From Actinobacillus indolicus (GTDB lineage Bacteria > Pseudomonadota > Gammaproteobacteria > Enterobacterales > Pasteurellaceae): a stretch of DNA of 64,000 bases. The notes under the pieces were generated by a model, which was not told where the DNA came from, did not search any database, and saw nothing but the letters and a program-made list of their open reading frames with translations. A program made the translations under genes and the position numbers. How positions within the stretch are numbered: position 1 is the stretch's first letter; every line of letters begins with the position of its first letter. Below, in pieces: positions 38,282 through 49,409 of this stretch. The DNA lies in NCBI RefSeq assembly GCF_901764975.1, contig NZ_CABFKH010000009.1, positions 1-64,000 of the forward strand. The letters run 5' to 3'.

Positions 38282-39502
38282 TCAGACCGCTTGCATACGC
38301 ACAATTTTTTCTTCTTTAAGCGGTAAATTCAACACAGCGGCTAAAAATGCCAAGAACATATCGGCATACCACATCCATTGGTAATCCCCGAAAGTGGTAA
38401 TCGCAAGTCCACCTAAATATGCCCCCAAGAATCCGCCAATTTGGTGGCTTAATAAGACTAAGCCAAATAAGGTTGCAAGATAGCGCACACCAAATAATTT
38501 GCCGATAGCTGCGGCAGTCGGTGGCACCGTTGCTAACCAAGTTAATCCAAGAGCAATCGCAAAAATGAAGAAAGTCATTGGAGTTTGTGGCATGAATAAA
38601 TAAATACCGATTAAAATCGTTCGGCTGAGATACATCCAAAATAAGATATATTTGCTACGGAAATGCCCGACACACCAACCGATAAATAAACTTCCTACCA
38701 CATTCGATAGTCCAATTAAAGCCAATGACCAAGAAGCAACGCTAGATTTTAAGCCTGCTAACGTAATTTCGCTCGGTAAATGAGTAACTAAAAAAGCGAT
38801 ATGAAATCCACAGGTGAAAAAGCCAATATGAAGGAGCCAATAATTTGTATTTTTTAAAGCAGATCCGACCGCTTGTCCTAGGGTCTGCTCTGGCTGTGAT
38901 ACGGCTGAAGTTTGAGAAACAATCGGTGGATTACGCGTTAAATAATAGCCAAGAGGGATACAAACCAAGCAAATCGCCGCTAAGAAGTACATTGCCCCAC
39001 TCCACCCAACTGCAGGCATTACAATCAAACTTTGTAAAATAGGTGCAAAGGCAAATTGCCCAAACGAGCTACCCGCATTAATAATACCTGAGGCTGTTCC
39101 TCGATGCTGAGCGGGGATTTTATTGGCAACCTGCCCCATCAACACGGAAAAACTGCCAGCGCCAGTTCCAAAAGCGACTAAAAAACCTAATGTAAAGACG
39201 AGTCCCCAAGCAGAAAGTAAATAGGGCATTAAGGCACAGCCAATAGCAAGTAATAGGGTTCCACCTAGTATCACCCACCAAGCGCCAAAACGATCCGCCA
39301 ATGCGCCAGTAATCGGCTGAGAAACGCCCCACATTAACTGGGTAACCGCAAGTGCAAAGCTCATCTGCACAATAGTAATTTCTGTTGTTGATGAAATTGG
39401 CTGAACAAAAAGTCCCAAAGAAAGCCTCACACCTGACGTAACAAGAAGAATCGTTGCGGCAATAAATACAAATGTCCACGCACTTTGTCTAGCTGTCATC
39501 AT
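38282..39502 (-). CDS. MFS transporter
   Basis: 406-residue permease of the major facilitator superfamily with about 12 hydrophobic segments. The loop 2-3 motif GALADRFGAWWVI is a good match to the MFS A motif. NAGSSFGQFAFAPILQS and the monocarboxylate-type N-terminus (RLSLGLFVQPISS) suggest the YbfB/OFA-type subgroup, but the substrate is not predictable. The first two codons are both ATG. It heads a run with the nitroreductase and the second pirin, which might suggest export of an aromatic or toxic compound (inference). Confidence 0.88.
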   Translation of the reverse strand: MMTARQSAWTFVFIAATILLVTSGVRLSLGLFVQPISSTTEITIVQMSFALAVTQLMWGVSQPITGALADRFGAWWVILGGTLLLAIGCALMPYLLSAWGLVFTLGFLVAFGTGAGSFSVLMGQVANKIPAQHRGTASGIINAGSSFGQFAFAPILQSLIVMPAVGWSGAMYFLAAICLVCIPLGYYLTRNPPIVSQTSAVSQPEQTLGQAVGSALKNTNYWLLHIGFFTCGFHIAFLVTHLPSEITLAGLKSSVASWSLALIGLSNVVGSLFIGWCVGHFRSKYILFWMYLSRTILIGIYLFMPQTPMTFFIFAIALGLTWLATVPPTAAAIGKLFGVRYLATLFGLVLLSHQIGGFLGAYLGGLAITTFGDYQWMWYADMFLAFLAAVLNLPLKEEKIVRMQAV

Positions 39503-39676
39503 GATATCCTGTAAGTAAAATAAGCTGAGATTATAGTCTGTTATCTTAAAACGGTCGATTTCCTTACTGATTTAACACACTATTCAAAAAATGTTAAAAT
39601 ATTCCAATAGGATAAAAGTGCTTTATAATACATCTATTGTTTGTATTTTCATCAACTGGAAAGAATAGGAGATATT

Positions 39677-41626
39677 TTGACACAAAAACTAAGCTTATCA
39701 CAGGAAGAAATTCTCACCTTTATTCAAGAGAAGCTCGCTCAAGATGATATATTTTCCCTCTTAAATGGATTTTGTGATTGGCTACGCCAACATGATGCAC
39801 ATGAACAACAACTTTACTTTCTCATTAAAACGTTAAAAACCGATCAAACCTTATTACAAGCCCTTTCTTCTCAATTATGCCGATGGTTATGTAACATGCG
39901 TCTATACCCATTACTTATCAGTAACGGTATATTAGGTAGGGAAGGTTTTGGTAAAGAATTCAGTAAACGGCTATATGAAAAAATTAACCCTGCATACCGT
40001 GATGTGAAAGATTTGCGTGATATTTTTTTCTTACTCTTTAATGGTGAAAATGATTCAGAGTGGTTAAGCCGTATTCCGCTACATTATTGGGGTAGCCTAC
40101 TTAAGCTTTTAAGTCGCAATACTTCAGAACAAGAAAAAGAGCGACTCCGTCAACATTTACGCTCAGAAGGCTTATTCGCGATAAAAATGCTTTCTATTTG
40201 GCTTGCAGCAGAAGAAATGGATCCGAAATTAATGCGGTTAGATCCAAGTTTATTGGATGCAGATAGTCCTTTTGTTGCTCTACAGAAGGAAATCGCTTAC
40301 TGGATTGAAGCCCGTCAAATAAACAAAACTTTTGACGACGCTCATCTACAAGTGATGTTCAGCCAAAGTAAAGCATTAATTGAGAAGTTGAAAAAGAAAG
40401 GGGCAACAATGGGTTCTTCGCTTAGTGTTGCCTATCTATTAGAACGTTTAGAACAAACCCTTTCTCGCTTAGCGATGTTAATGGATGTTTTTAATACTAA
40501 TCGCTTCTTATCTCTGCGTATTTTGATATTGACAGGCAACCTGGCTGTTGCTTCTGCTAATCAACATAGTATTTCAACACTTTGGAAACAAAGTATTAAA
40601 ATGCTATCTCGTAGTATCACACAAAACACGAGTGATCATGGGGAACACTATATCACACGCTCAAAAAGTGAATTTATCACAATGTTTTACTCTGCAGCAG
40701 GTGGCGGTATTCTTATTGCCTTTATGGCGTTATTAAAGATTTATCTCGGAGAAACGATAGAAGATAAAGTTTGGAAAGGCATTGCGGAAGGCTTGAATTA
40801 TGGCTTAGGCTTCACCTTAATCTTTATGCTCCATTTTACTGTTGCAACAAAGCAGCCTGCAATGACCGCTGCTCGATTTGCTGATTTTGTTGGTAAAAAT
40901 CCTCAAGGGCGGACAGTCAATATGCAGTTAGCTCAATTACTCGTTGATGTGTTTCGTTCGCAAAGTATTGCAGTATTAGGCAACGTAATTATGGCTGTGA
41001 GTATTGCCTCATTGATTGCACTTGGCTATCAATGGCTATGTGATAAACCGTTACTTACATTATCGCAAGTGGAATACCAACTACATAGCATCGATCCCTT
41101 TGGTGCGACACTTTGGTATGCTGCTATTGCAGGTGTATGGTTATTTTTAGCAGGCTTAATTTCTGGATATTTTGATAATCGTTGTAACTACCTAAATATG
41201 CGTATGCGTTTACAGCACCATCCATCGCTACGTAAACTCTCTGAAGAAAAACGTATTCGGTTTGCAAATTATGTTCACCAAAACTACGGTTCTATCATGG
41301 GTAATCTCTGTTTTGGAATGCTATTAGGGTTAACTGGCGTAGCTGGTTATTTGTTAGATTTACCCTTAGATATCCGCCACATCGCCTTTTCCTCTGCGAA
41401 TGTGGGGTATGCAACAGTAAGTAGTGAGTTAACATCAGGTATTTTTATACAGAGTATATTTTTTGTATTATTAATTGGTTTAGTTAACTTAGCCGTAAGT
41501 TTTTCCTTAACACTCACACTTGCATTACGTTCTTTAGGTACAGAAGTCGATAGTTGGAAAAATATCGCAAAATGCGTATGGATGATTATTAAACAAAAAC
41601 CACTAAGCCTAATTTGGCCAGTTTAA
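39677..41626 (+). CDS. membrane protein of the Gcr 'site-specific recombinase' family (PF10136-like)
   Basis: 649 residues from a TTG start at 39677, chosen because AGGAG lies 5 bases upstream; the frame is open from 39641. The N-terminal half (to about 330) is soluble, helical and charged. The C-terminal half has about six hydrophobic segments (near residues 340, 375, 435, 485, 550 and 605), with GSIMGNLCFGMLLGL typical of the family. Databases label such proteins site-specific recombinases, but I see no tyrosine or serine recombinase catalytic motif, and the membrane topology argues against it. True function unknown. Stands alone, converging with ychF. Confidence 0.75.
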   Translation: MTQKLSLSQEEILTFIQEKLAQDDIFSLLNGFCDWLRQHDAHEQQLYFLIKTLKTDQTLLQALSSQLCRWLCNMRLYPLLISNGILGREGFGKEFSKRLYEKINPAYRDVKDLRDIFFLLFNGENDSEWLSRIPLHYWGSLLKLLSRNTSEQEKERLRQHLRSEGLFAIKMLSIWLAAEEMDPKLMRLDPSLLDADSPFVALQKEIAYWIEARQINKTFDDAHLQVMFSQSKALIEKLKKKGATMGSSLSVAYLLERLEQTLSRLAMLMDVFNTNRFLSLRILILTGNLAVASANQHSISTLWKQSIKMLSRSITQNTSDHGEHYITRSKSEFITMFYSAAGGGILIAFMALLKIYLGETIEDKVWKGIAEGLNYGLGFTLIFMLHFTVATKQPAMTAARFADFVGKNPQGRTVNMQLAQLLVDVFRSQSIAVLGNVIMAVSIASLIALGYQWLCDKPLLTLSQVEYQLHSIDPFGATLWYAAIAGVWLFLAGLISGYFDNRCNYLNMRMRLQHHPSLRKLSEEKRIRFANYVHQNYGSIMGNLCFGMLLGLTGVAGYLLDLPLDIRHIAFSSANVGYATVSSELTSGIFIQSIFFVLLIGLVNLAVSFSLTLTLALRSLGTEVDSWKNIAKCVWMIIKQKPLSLIWPV

Positions 41627-41631
41627 AAAAA

Positions 41632-41657
41632 TAAGGGAGTGACAAATCACTCCCTTA
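41632..41657. terminator. bidirectional terminator before ychF stop
   Basis: 11-bp perfect stem TAAGGGAGTGA/TCACTCCCTTA with a 4-base loop between two convergent genes; A/T-rich flanks give TTATTTTTTT on the minus strand for ychF. Confidence 0.9.
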
Positions 41658-41667
41658 ACACTATTTA

Positions 41668-42759
41668 TTACACATTAAAGCGGAAATGCATTACATCACC
41701 ATCTTGAACGATATATTCTTTCCCTTCTAAACGCCATTTACCTGCTTCTTTCGCACCATTCTCTCCTTTGTATTGAATAAAATCGTCATAGGCAATCACT
41801 TCCGCACGGATAAAACCACGCTCAAAGTCGGTATGAATTACCGCAGCGGCTTTTGGTGCCGTTGCGCCAATAGATACTGTCCAAGCACGTACTTCTTTCA
41901 CGCCGGCGGTGAAGTAAGTTTGTAAATTCAACAGTTTATAGCCAGCACGAATGACACGGTTTAAGCCCGGCTCTTCAATGCCTAAATCTTGTAAAAACTC
42001 GATTTTTTCATCATCGTCAAGCTCAGCAATTTCAGCTTCAATCGCTGCACAAACAGGCACAACTACGGCATTTTCTTTTGCCGCAATTTCACGCACTTGG
42101 TCTAAATAAGGGTTGTTTTCAAAGCCATCTTCATTCACGTTGGCAATGTACATGGTTGGCTTTAAGGTTAAGAAGTTATAGCCTTTGATAGCGTGAAGTT
42201 CATCTTTATCCAACGCAACAGAGCGGATCATACCGCCTGCTTCTAAGGTCGGTAGGATTTTTTCCATAATAGACAGCTCAAATTTCGCGTCTTTGTCACC
42301 ACCTTTAGCACGTTTTTGTAAACGTTGGATAGCACGTTCACAGCTATCTAAATCCGCTAAAGCTAATTCCGTATTGATCACTTCAATATCATCAAGCGGG
42401 CTGATTTTGCCTGCAACGTGCACAATGTCATCGTTCTCAAAACAGCGAACCACGTGACCAATCGCATCGGTTTCACGGATATTCGCTAAGAATTTATTGC
42501 CTAAACCTTCGCCTTTACTTGCCCCTGCTACTAAGCCAGCAATATCCACGAATTCCATTGTGGTTGGCAATACACGTTCTGGCTTAACGATTTCCGCTAA
42601 CGCATCTAAACGTGGGTCTGGCATAGGCACAACGCCTGTATTTGGTTCAATGGTACAGAACGGATAGTTTGCCGCTTCGATACCTGCTTTGGTTAATGCA
42701 TTAAAAAGAGTTGATTTACCCACATTTGGTAAACCGACAATACCACACTTAAATCCCAT
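41668..42759 (-). CDS. ychF: redox-regulated ATPase YchF
   Basis: Obg-family P-loop protein, 363 residues, that hydrolyses ATP and binds ribosomes; a negative regulator of the oxidative stress response in E. coli. G1 motif [14 protein letters not shown], switch region [17 protein letters not shown], an NVNEDG motif in place of NKxD (the change that gives ATP preference), and the C-terminal TGS domain (KEVRAWTV ... [13 protein letters not shown]). Downstream of pth with a degraded palindromic repeat between, the usual pth-ychF order. Confidence 0.96.
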   Translation of the reverse strand: MGFKCGIVGLPNVGKSTLFNALTKAGIEAANYPFCTIEPNTGVVPMPDPRLDALAEIVKPERVLPTTMEFVDIAGLVAGASKGEGLGNKFLANIRETDAIGHVVRCFENDDIVHVAGKISPLDDIEVINTELALADLDSCERAIQRLQKRAKGGDKDAKFELSIMEKILPTLEAGGMIRSVALDKDELHAIKGYNFLTLKPTMYIANVNEDGFENNPYLDQVREIAAKENAVVVPVCAAIEAEIAELDDDEKIEFLQDLGIEEPGLNRVIRAGYKLLNLQTYFTAGVKEVRAWTVSIGATAPKAAAVIHTDFERGFIRAEVIAYDDFIQYKGENGAKEAGKWRLEGKEYIVQDGDVMHFRFNV

Positions 42760-42775
42760 TTTATTTTCCTATTAT

Positions 42776-42835
42776 GTTGAGACACATAACCTGTGTCCGA
42801 AAAAATAGATACGGACACACGCAGTGTGTCCCTAC
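42776..42835. repeat. palindromic GTAGGGACAC element, copy 2 (left arm decayed)
   Basis: The right arm (42813-42835, ending GTGTGTCCCTAC) differs at one base from the right arm of copy 1. The left arm (42776-42798) keeps 17 of 23 bases of the expected complement. The centre is 14 bp. It lies between pth and ychF. Confidence 0.75.
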
Positions 42836-42854
42836 CATCATTATTCAATCAATT

Positions 42855-43439
42855 TTACGCTTTAAACGCATTCAAGCGATTAGTCGCTTTGACAATCCCT
42901 TCTTTAAACAACAATTCAACGCAACGGCTGGCTTCATCAACTGCTGCGTTAATTAAAGGTTGATCCGTTGGCGAAGGTTTACCTAATACATAACTTGCCA
43001 CTAAGTCTTTATGCCCCGGATGACCAATTCCGATACGCACACGGTAGAAATTATTGCTGTTACCAAGGGCTGCAATAATGTCTTTTAAACCGTTGTGTCC
43101 GCCGTGTCCGCCACCTTGCTTGATTTTGGCAACACCTGGGGGGAGATCCAATTCATCGTGAGCCACTAAAATCTCTTCCGGCTTAATACGATAAAAATTC
43201 GCTAATGCGCCAACAGCCTTGCCACTTAAATTCATAAAAGTGGTTGGCACAAGCAAACGAACCTCGCCTTGTGGCGTGTTAATTTTGGCGACTTTGCCGA
43301 AGTATTTTGCTTCCTCTTTTAAGGTGACACTAAACATACGAGCAAGCTCGTTCACTAGCCATTCGCCTGCATTGTGGCGAGTTTCTTCATATTTTGCGCC
43401 AGGGTTAGCCAACCCGACAATCAATTTAATCTGTGACAT
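42855..43439 (-). CDS. pth: peptidyl-tRNA hydrolase
   Basis: Essential enzyme of 194 residues that frees tRNA from peptidyl-tRNAs dropped during translation. Active-site residues are visible: N12 (GLANPG), H22 ([10 protein letters not shown]) and D95 ([12 protein letters not shown]), equivalent to E. coli N10, H20 and D93. FMNLSGKAV and [12 protein letters not shown] are also conserved. Upstream of ychF on the same strand. Confidence 0.97.
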   Translation of the reverse strand: MSQIKLIVGLANPGAKYEETRHNAGEWLVNELARMFSVTLKEEAKYFGKVAKINTPQGEVRLLVPTTFMNLSGKAVGALANFYRIKPEEILVAHDELDLPPGVAKIKQGGGHGGHNGLKDIIAALGNSNNFYRVRIGIGHPGHKDLVASYVLGKPSPTDQPLINAAVDEASRCVELLFKEGIVKATNRLNAFKA

Positions 43440-43552
43440 CGTTTTTGTTCAAGAAATAAAAGGCAGTATTGTAGGCAAAAAGGGGATTTTCCACAATGAT
43501 TATCCCCTTGATTCATGACATTTCTAAACAATAAGAGTTTACTACGTTTCGT

Positions 43553-45475
<1,923 letters not shown>

Positions 45476-45542
45476 TCAATTAATGTAAATAAAAACAGGG
45501 GAGGATTTTAACGAATTTCTGCCAATGGCTCAACTTAAAACA

Positions 45543-45600
45543 ACAAGCGGGTAGTTTCAGTGACTTTTTTGCAAAAAATAACACAAATCCTACCGCTTGT
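45543..45600. repeat. inverted uptake-signal pair after cueR
   Basis: A near-core (ACAAGCGGG, 45543-45551) faces a full core ACCGCTTGT (45592-45600), with TTTTTTGCAAAAAA in the loop. The right core overlaps the first base of the cueR stop. It may terminate cueR before parE, but the stem is imperfect. Confidence 0.6.
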
Positions 45601-45986
45601 TACTGCTGTAACCCTTTCAAAATCGCACATTCTGATTTTTCATTACCACAACAAGAACGATTCCAACTTTGCAATAAATTCAACATTGCTTGTAAATCAG
45701 CAATTTTATTTTGTAATTCAATAATGTGCTGTTCTGTTAATTTTTTCACATCACGACTTGCCCGATTTGGATCGTCATTTAACTTTAATAATTCACCGAT
45801 TTGTTGAAGGGAAAAGCCAACTTTACGGGCATTGCTAATAAAATGTAACCGTTCTATGTCTTTTTCCGAATAAAGACGGTAGCCCGATTCACTGCGTTGA
45901 GCGTGCGGTAACAATCCCGCTTTTTCGTAATCCCGAATCTGTTTGGCGGTTAGCCCCGATAATTTTGCTGCTTGGCTGATATTCAT
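45600..45986 (-). CDS. cueR: copper-responsive MerR-family regulator CueR
   Basis: 128-residue activator. The N-terminal winged helix has MNISQAAKLSGLTAKQIRDYE and GYRLYSEKDIERLHFI, then a long dimerisation helix. The metal loop is C112-C113-G-N-E-K-S-E-C120: the two Cu(I) ligands C112 and C120 fall at the same numbers as in E. coli CueR. It is divergent from copZ-copA, and its probable operator (45992-46022) lies in the 71-base shared gap. It senses cytosolic Cu(I) (or Ag, Au) at very low levels. Confidence 0.94.
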   Translation of the reverse strand: MNISQAAKLSGLTAKQIRDYEKAGLLPHAQRSESGYRLYSEKDIERLHFISNARKVGFSLQQIGELLKLNDDPNRASRDVKKLTEQHIIELQNKIADLQAMLNLLQSWNRSCCGNEKSECAILKGLQQ

Positions 45987-45991
45987 AATGC

Positions 45992-46022
45992 TTGACCTTC
46001 ACCTAGGGTAAAGGTTTATTAT
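45992..46022 (+). promoter_or_regulatory. CueR-controlled copZA promoter
   Basis: -35 TTGACC (45992-45997) and -10 TATTAT (46017-46022) are separated by 19 bp, the overlong spacer that is the hallmark of MerR-family-activated promoters. The spacer holds the dyad ACCTTCACC...GGGTAAAGGT (45995-46015), close to the CueR consensus ACCTTCC-N-GGAAGGT type. It points towards copZ, which starts 36 bases downstream. Confidence 0.85.
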
Positions 46023-46057
46023 GCACTTAATTTATTCAAACTCAAAAGGAAAATAAA

Positions 46058-46261
46058 ATGACAACAATCACATTACAACTGGACGGCTTACATTGCGGCA
46101 ACTGCGTGAAAAGTGTGGATAAAGCATTACGAGAATTACCAACAGTAAGCGATGTACAAATTGATTTAGCAACTCAAATAGCTACGATTGAAAGTGAAGA
46201 AGATGCAAAAACCTTGGTTGATGCCATTGTTGATATTGGCTTTGAGGCAAAAGAGGCATAG
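46058..46261 (+). CDS. copZ: copper chaperone CopZ
   Basis: 67-residue heavy-metal-associated domain protein with the metal loop [11 protein letters not shown] (CxxC). It carries Cu(I) in the cytosol to the CopA pump and possibly to CueR. AAGGAAA lies ahead of the ATG. copA follows after 2 bases, so they are translated from one message. Confidence 0.93.
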   Translation: MTTITLQLDGLHCGNCVKSVDKALRELPTVSDVQIDLATQIATIESEEDAKTLVDAIVDIGFEAKEA

Positions 46262-46263
46262 CC

Positions 46264-48411
46264 ATGGCACAAGAGCAACAATTTCTGCTCAACGGCTTGC
46301 ATTGTGCGGCTTGTGTACGCCGTGTGGAAACGGTTATCGGACGATTGGCAAACGTGGAATATGTGTCGGTTAATTTAGCCGATCAAACCGCTTTTGTACA
46401 AGGTGATGTTGCGGCAGATTCCGTGGTACAAGCGGTGACGAAAATCGGTTTCGGTGCAGAATTGTTAGAAAGTGAAGAAATTCGTCGAGCCAAGCAGCAA
46501 GCCCAAACGTTAGTGACTTTAACCCAAAAACGTCGTCAGTTTATTGTCGCATTATTGGTGGGTGGCTTATTGATGGCATACGGTATGGTATTCGGTATGT
46601 CGCCGACCGTAGAAAATCGTCCTATTTGGTTAGCTTGGGCATTCGTGACACTCGGCACGATGTTTTTTAGTGGTAAGCACTTCTTTATCGGGGCGTGGAC
46701 AAGCCTGAAACATCGTGTAGCCACAATGGACACTTTAATTGCCATTAGCACAGGCGTTGCCTTTCTTTATTCGCTGTATTTGACGCTGTTCCCTCAACCT
46801 CATTCCCACTTGTACTACGAAGCCAGCGTGATGATTATCGGCTTTCTCAATTTGGGCAAATATCTGGAATTGAAAGCGAAGCAGCGTTCCTCGCTCGCCT
46901 TAGAAAAATTGCTGGATTTAGCCCCACAACAAGCGGTCGTTTTTGACGGAGAAATTACAAAAACTATTTCGACCAAAGGTATCAAACCACAGATGCGGAT
47001 TCAGGCTCTGACAGGAGACAGATTTGCGGTGGACGGCGTATTACAAAGTGGTTCATTGTGGGTGGATGAATCCATGCTCACAGGTGAAGCGTTACCTGTT
47101 GAAAAACGAGTAGGCGATAAAGTGCGGGCGGGAACTATTGTTCAAGATGGTGCGGGAATTTATCTTGCTGAGCAAGTCGGATCTCAAACTGCACTGGCTC
47201 GGATTATTTCTGCAGTCCGTCACGCACAATCATCTAAACCACCATTAGCTCAATGGGTCGATAAGGTTGCAGCGGTGTTTGTGCCTATTGTGGTGAGTAT
47301 TGCCCTGTTAAGTGCATTCGTTTGGTTAGCATTAGGTCAGGATTTTGCCTTTGCATTATCCATTTTCACAACAGTTTTAATCATTGCTTGCCCTTGTGCC
47401 TTAGGATTGGCTATTCCACTTTCCACCATTGCAGGCGTTGCTCATTCGGCTGAATGGGGTGTATTAGTTAGAAATATTGAAGCACTACAAGCGAGCAGTG
47501 AAATTGACACCTTGGTTTTTGACAAAACAGGGACGCTGACCACTGGAGAAATGCAGGTTACACAAATTAAAGTTTTTGGAAATGTATCCGCTGACGAAGT
47601 ACTACGTTTAGCTAAAAGCCTTGAACAGCAGGCTGCCCATCCGATTGCTAAAGCAATTGTAAAATATCGCCCTGATCTGACCGCTTATCCTGCGAGTAAC
47701 ATAAAAGTTGCCAAAGGTTTAGGGATTTCAGCTCAAGTGGGTGAAGATAATGTAAAAGTCGGTAATCGGCAATTTGTTGCTTCTGACCTTTGTGAAGAGC
47801 AAGATTTGGCTACGCAGGTTTTTGTTTCACTCAATGAACAGGTTATTGGCGTGATCTATTTGCAAGATCAACTTCGTCCTGAAAGCCAAGCGGTTATTAC
47901 ACAATTTAAACAGCAGGGCTATCGCTGCATAATGCTCACAGGCGACCGCCAAGCCACAGCAAACTATTATGCCAAAACATTGGGCTTAGATGAAGTAATT
48001 GCAGAAGTGTTGCCAGAACAGAAAGCTGAACAAATAACAAAGCTACAGCAGCAAGGACGAAAAGTGGCAATGATCGGTGACGGAATTAATGACTCCCCTG
48101 CATTAGCTCAAGCGAATGTCGGTGTTGCAATGTACAATGGTAGTGAAATTGCGATAGAAACTGCGGATCTCTCATTAATGCAATCGGGATTACACCCACT
48201 AGCAGCAATTTTGCCCTTTTCAAAACAGGTGGTACAAAATATGAAACAGAGCCTGTTTGGTGCCTTTATTTACAATATGATAGCCATTCCAATCGCTTGC
48301 GGTGTGCTTTATCCCTTTACTGGCTGGTTATTAAACCCAATGATTGCAGCAGTAGCTATGGCATTGTCGTCTGTGACTGTCGTGTTAAACAGCCAACGGT
48401 TGTTAAAATAA
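46264..48411 (+). CDS. copA: copper-exporting P-type ATPase CopA
   Basis: P1B-type ATPase of 715 residues pumping Cu(I) out of the cytoplasm. One N-terminal metal domain (GLHCAACV, C14 and C17); E. coli CopA has two. Then eight membrane segments, actuator motif [11 protein letters not shown], metal channel CPC (IIACPCALG, about residue 376), phosphorylation site [11 protein letters not shown] (Asp about 420), AAHPIAKA nucleotide-binding HP, and hinge [12 protein letters not shown]. Two uptake-signal cores lie in the N-terminal part. Together with copZ and cueR it forms a self-contained copper module. Confidence 0.96.
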   Translation: MAQEQQFLLNGLHCAACVRRVETVIGRLANVEYVSVNLADQTAFVQGDVAADSVVQAVTKIGFGAELLESEEIRRAKQQAQTLVTLTQKRRQFIVALLVGGLLMAYGMVFGMSPTVENRPIWLAWAFVTLGTMFFSGKHFFIGAWTSLKHRVATMDTLIAISTGVAFLYSLYLTLFPQPHSHLYYEASVMIIGFLNLGKYLELKAKQRSSLALEKLLDLAPQQAVVFDGEITKTISTKGIKPQMRIQALTGDRFAVDGVLQSGSLWVDESMLTGEALPVEKRVGDKVRAGTIVQDGAGIYLAEQVGSQTALARIISAVRHAQSSKPPLAQWVDKVAAVFVPIVVSIALLSAFVWLALGQDFAFALSIFTTVLIIACPCALGLAIPLSTIAGVAHSAEWGVLVRNIEALQASSEIDTLVFDKTGTLTTGEMQVTQIKVFGNVSADEVLRLAKSLEQQAAHPIAKAIVKYRPDLTAYPASNIKVAKGLGISAQVGEDNVKVGNRQFVASDLCEEQDLATQVFVSLNEQVIGVIYLQDQLRPESQAVITQFKQQGYRCIMLTGDRQATANYYAKTLGLDEVIAEVLPEQKAEQITKLQQQGRKVAMIGDGINDSPALAQANVGVAMYNGSEIAIETADLSLMQSGLHPLAAILPFSKQVVQNMKQSLFGAFIYNMIAIPIACGVLYPFTGWLLNPMIAAVAMALSSVTVVLNSQRLLK

Positions 48412-48414
48412 CAA

Positions 48415-48447
48415 AAAGGCTTAAAATCTATCTGATTTTAAGCCTTT
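48415..48447. terminator. bidirectional terminator between copA and lpxC
   Basis: 14-bp perfect stem AAAGGCTTAAAATC/GATTTTAAGCCTTT with a 5-base loop, lying between the convergent copA and lpxC genes, 3 bases after the copA stop and 16 before the lpxC stop. Confidence 0.85.
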
Positions 48448-48463
48448 CATTCGATCATTTCGA

Positions 48464-49384
48464 TTAAATAAATACTTGTTCTGTAACTTGGTAACCTTGT
48501 GGCACTTCTGCTTTATCTTCAAAGGTGACAAATTCCCAAGCATTTTCATTCGCTAAGACAGCACGTAGTAACTTATTATTTAAACCATGACCTGATTTAT
48601 AGGCTTTGAAGTCGCCTAAAATATTGTAGCCACACATAAATAAATCACCGACAGCATCTAACATTTTATGGCGAACAAGTTCGTCTTTAAAACGTAAGCC
48701 TTCTTCATTCAAAATGCGGTATTCATCTAAAACAATCGCATTGTCAAGGCTACCGCCTAACGCTAAACCAATGGATTGAAGATATTCAACATCTTTCATA
48801 AAGGTAAAGGTTCTAGCACGGCTTAACTGCTGAATAAAGTGCTGTGCTGAAAATTCCATTTTGTAATTACGTACTTCTTTGGTGATCATTGGGTGCGTAA
48901 AATCAATGGTAAAATCTAATTTAAGACCGTGATTGTATGGTTTAAATTCAGCCCATTTATCGCCTTCTTCAACTCGTACATTTTCTTTAATACGAATAAA
49001 TTTCTTCGGCGCATCTTGCTCTTCAATGCCTGCATCTAATAAGAGATAGATAAAAGGACTTGAGCTACCATCCATAATTGGAATTTCAGGTGCATCGACT
49101 TCTACAATTAAGTTATCTAAACCTAACGCAGACATTGCAGCGTTTAAGTGTTCTACTGTTGAAATACGTACACCTTCGTCGTTGATCATACAAGTACAAA
49201 GGGTTGTATCGCGAATAGAATCAGCACTTGCAGGGAAATAAACGACAGGATCAAGATCTGTTCTTGCGTAAATAATCCCTGTATGTGCAGGTGCTGGACG
49301 TAACGTTAAGGTGACTTTCTTGCCACTGTGCAAGCCAATACCTGTTACTTTTGCTGCTTGTTTAAGGGTTCTTTGTTTAATCAT
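48464..49384 (-). CDS. lpxC: UDP-3-O-acyl-N-acetylglucosamine deacetylase
   Basis: Zinc enzyme for the first committed step of lipid A synthesis; 306 residues against 305 in E. coli. Zinc ligands H79 ([13 protein letters not shown]), H239 and D243 ([13 protein letters not shown]) match E. coli H79, H238 and D242, and the catalytic KSGHGLNN block is near the C-terminus. Last gene of the division cluster, 25 bases after ftsZ. The secA gene that often follows is absent; the copper module lies beyond the terminator. Confidence 0.97.
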   Translation of the reverse strand: MIKQRTLKQAAKVTGIGLHSGKKVTLTLRPAPAHTGIIYARTDLDPVVYFPASADSIRDTTLCTCMINDEGVRISTVEHLNAAMSALGLDNLIVEVDAPEIPIMDGSSSPFIYLLLDAGIEEQDAPKKFIRIKENVRVEEGDKWAEFKPYNHGLKLDFTIDFTHPMITKEVRNYKMEFSAQHFIQQLSRARTFTFMKDVEYLQSIGLALGGSLDNAIVLDEYRILNEEGLRFKDELVRHKMLDAVGDLFMCGYNILGDFKAYKSGHGLNNKLLRAVLANENAWEFVTFEDKAEVPQGYQVTEQVFI

Positions 49385-49409
49385 ATCGTTTCCTTATTTC
49401 CCGAAATGG

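Noticed and set aside
39641-41626. A site-specific recombinase with an invertible DNA region nearby
   Set aside because: No recombinase catalytic motif and no inverted repeats that would bound an invertible segment; the protein looks membrane-bound.
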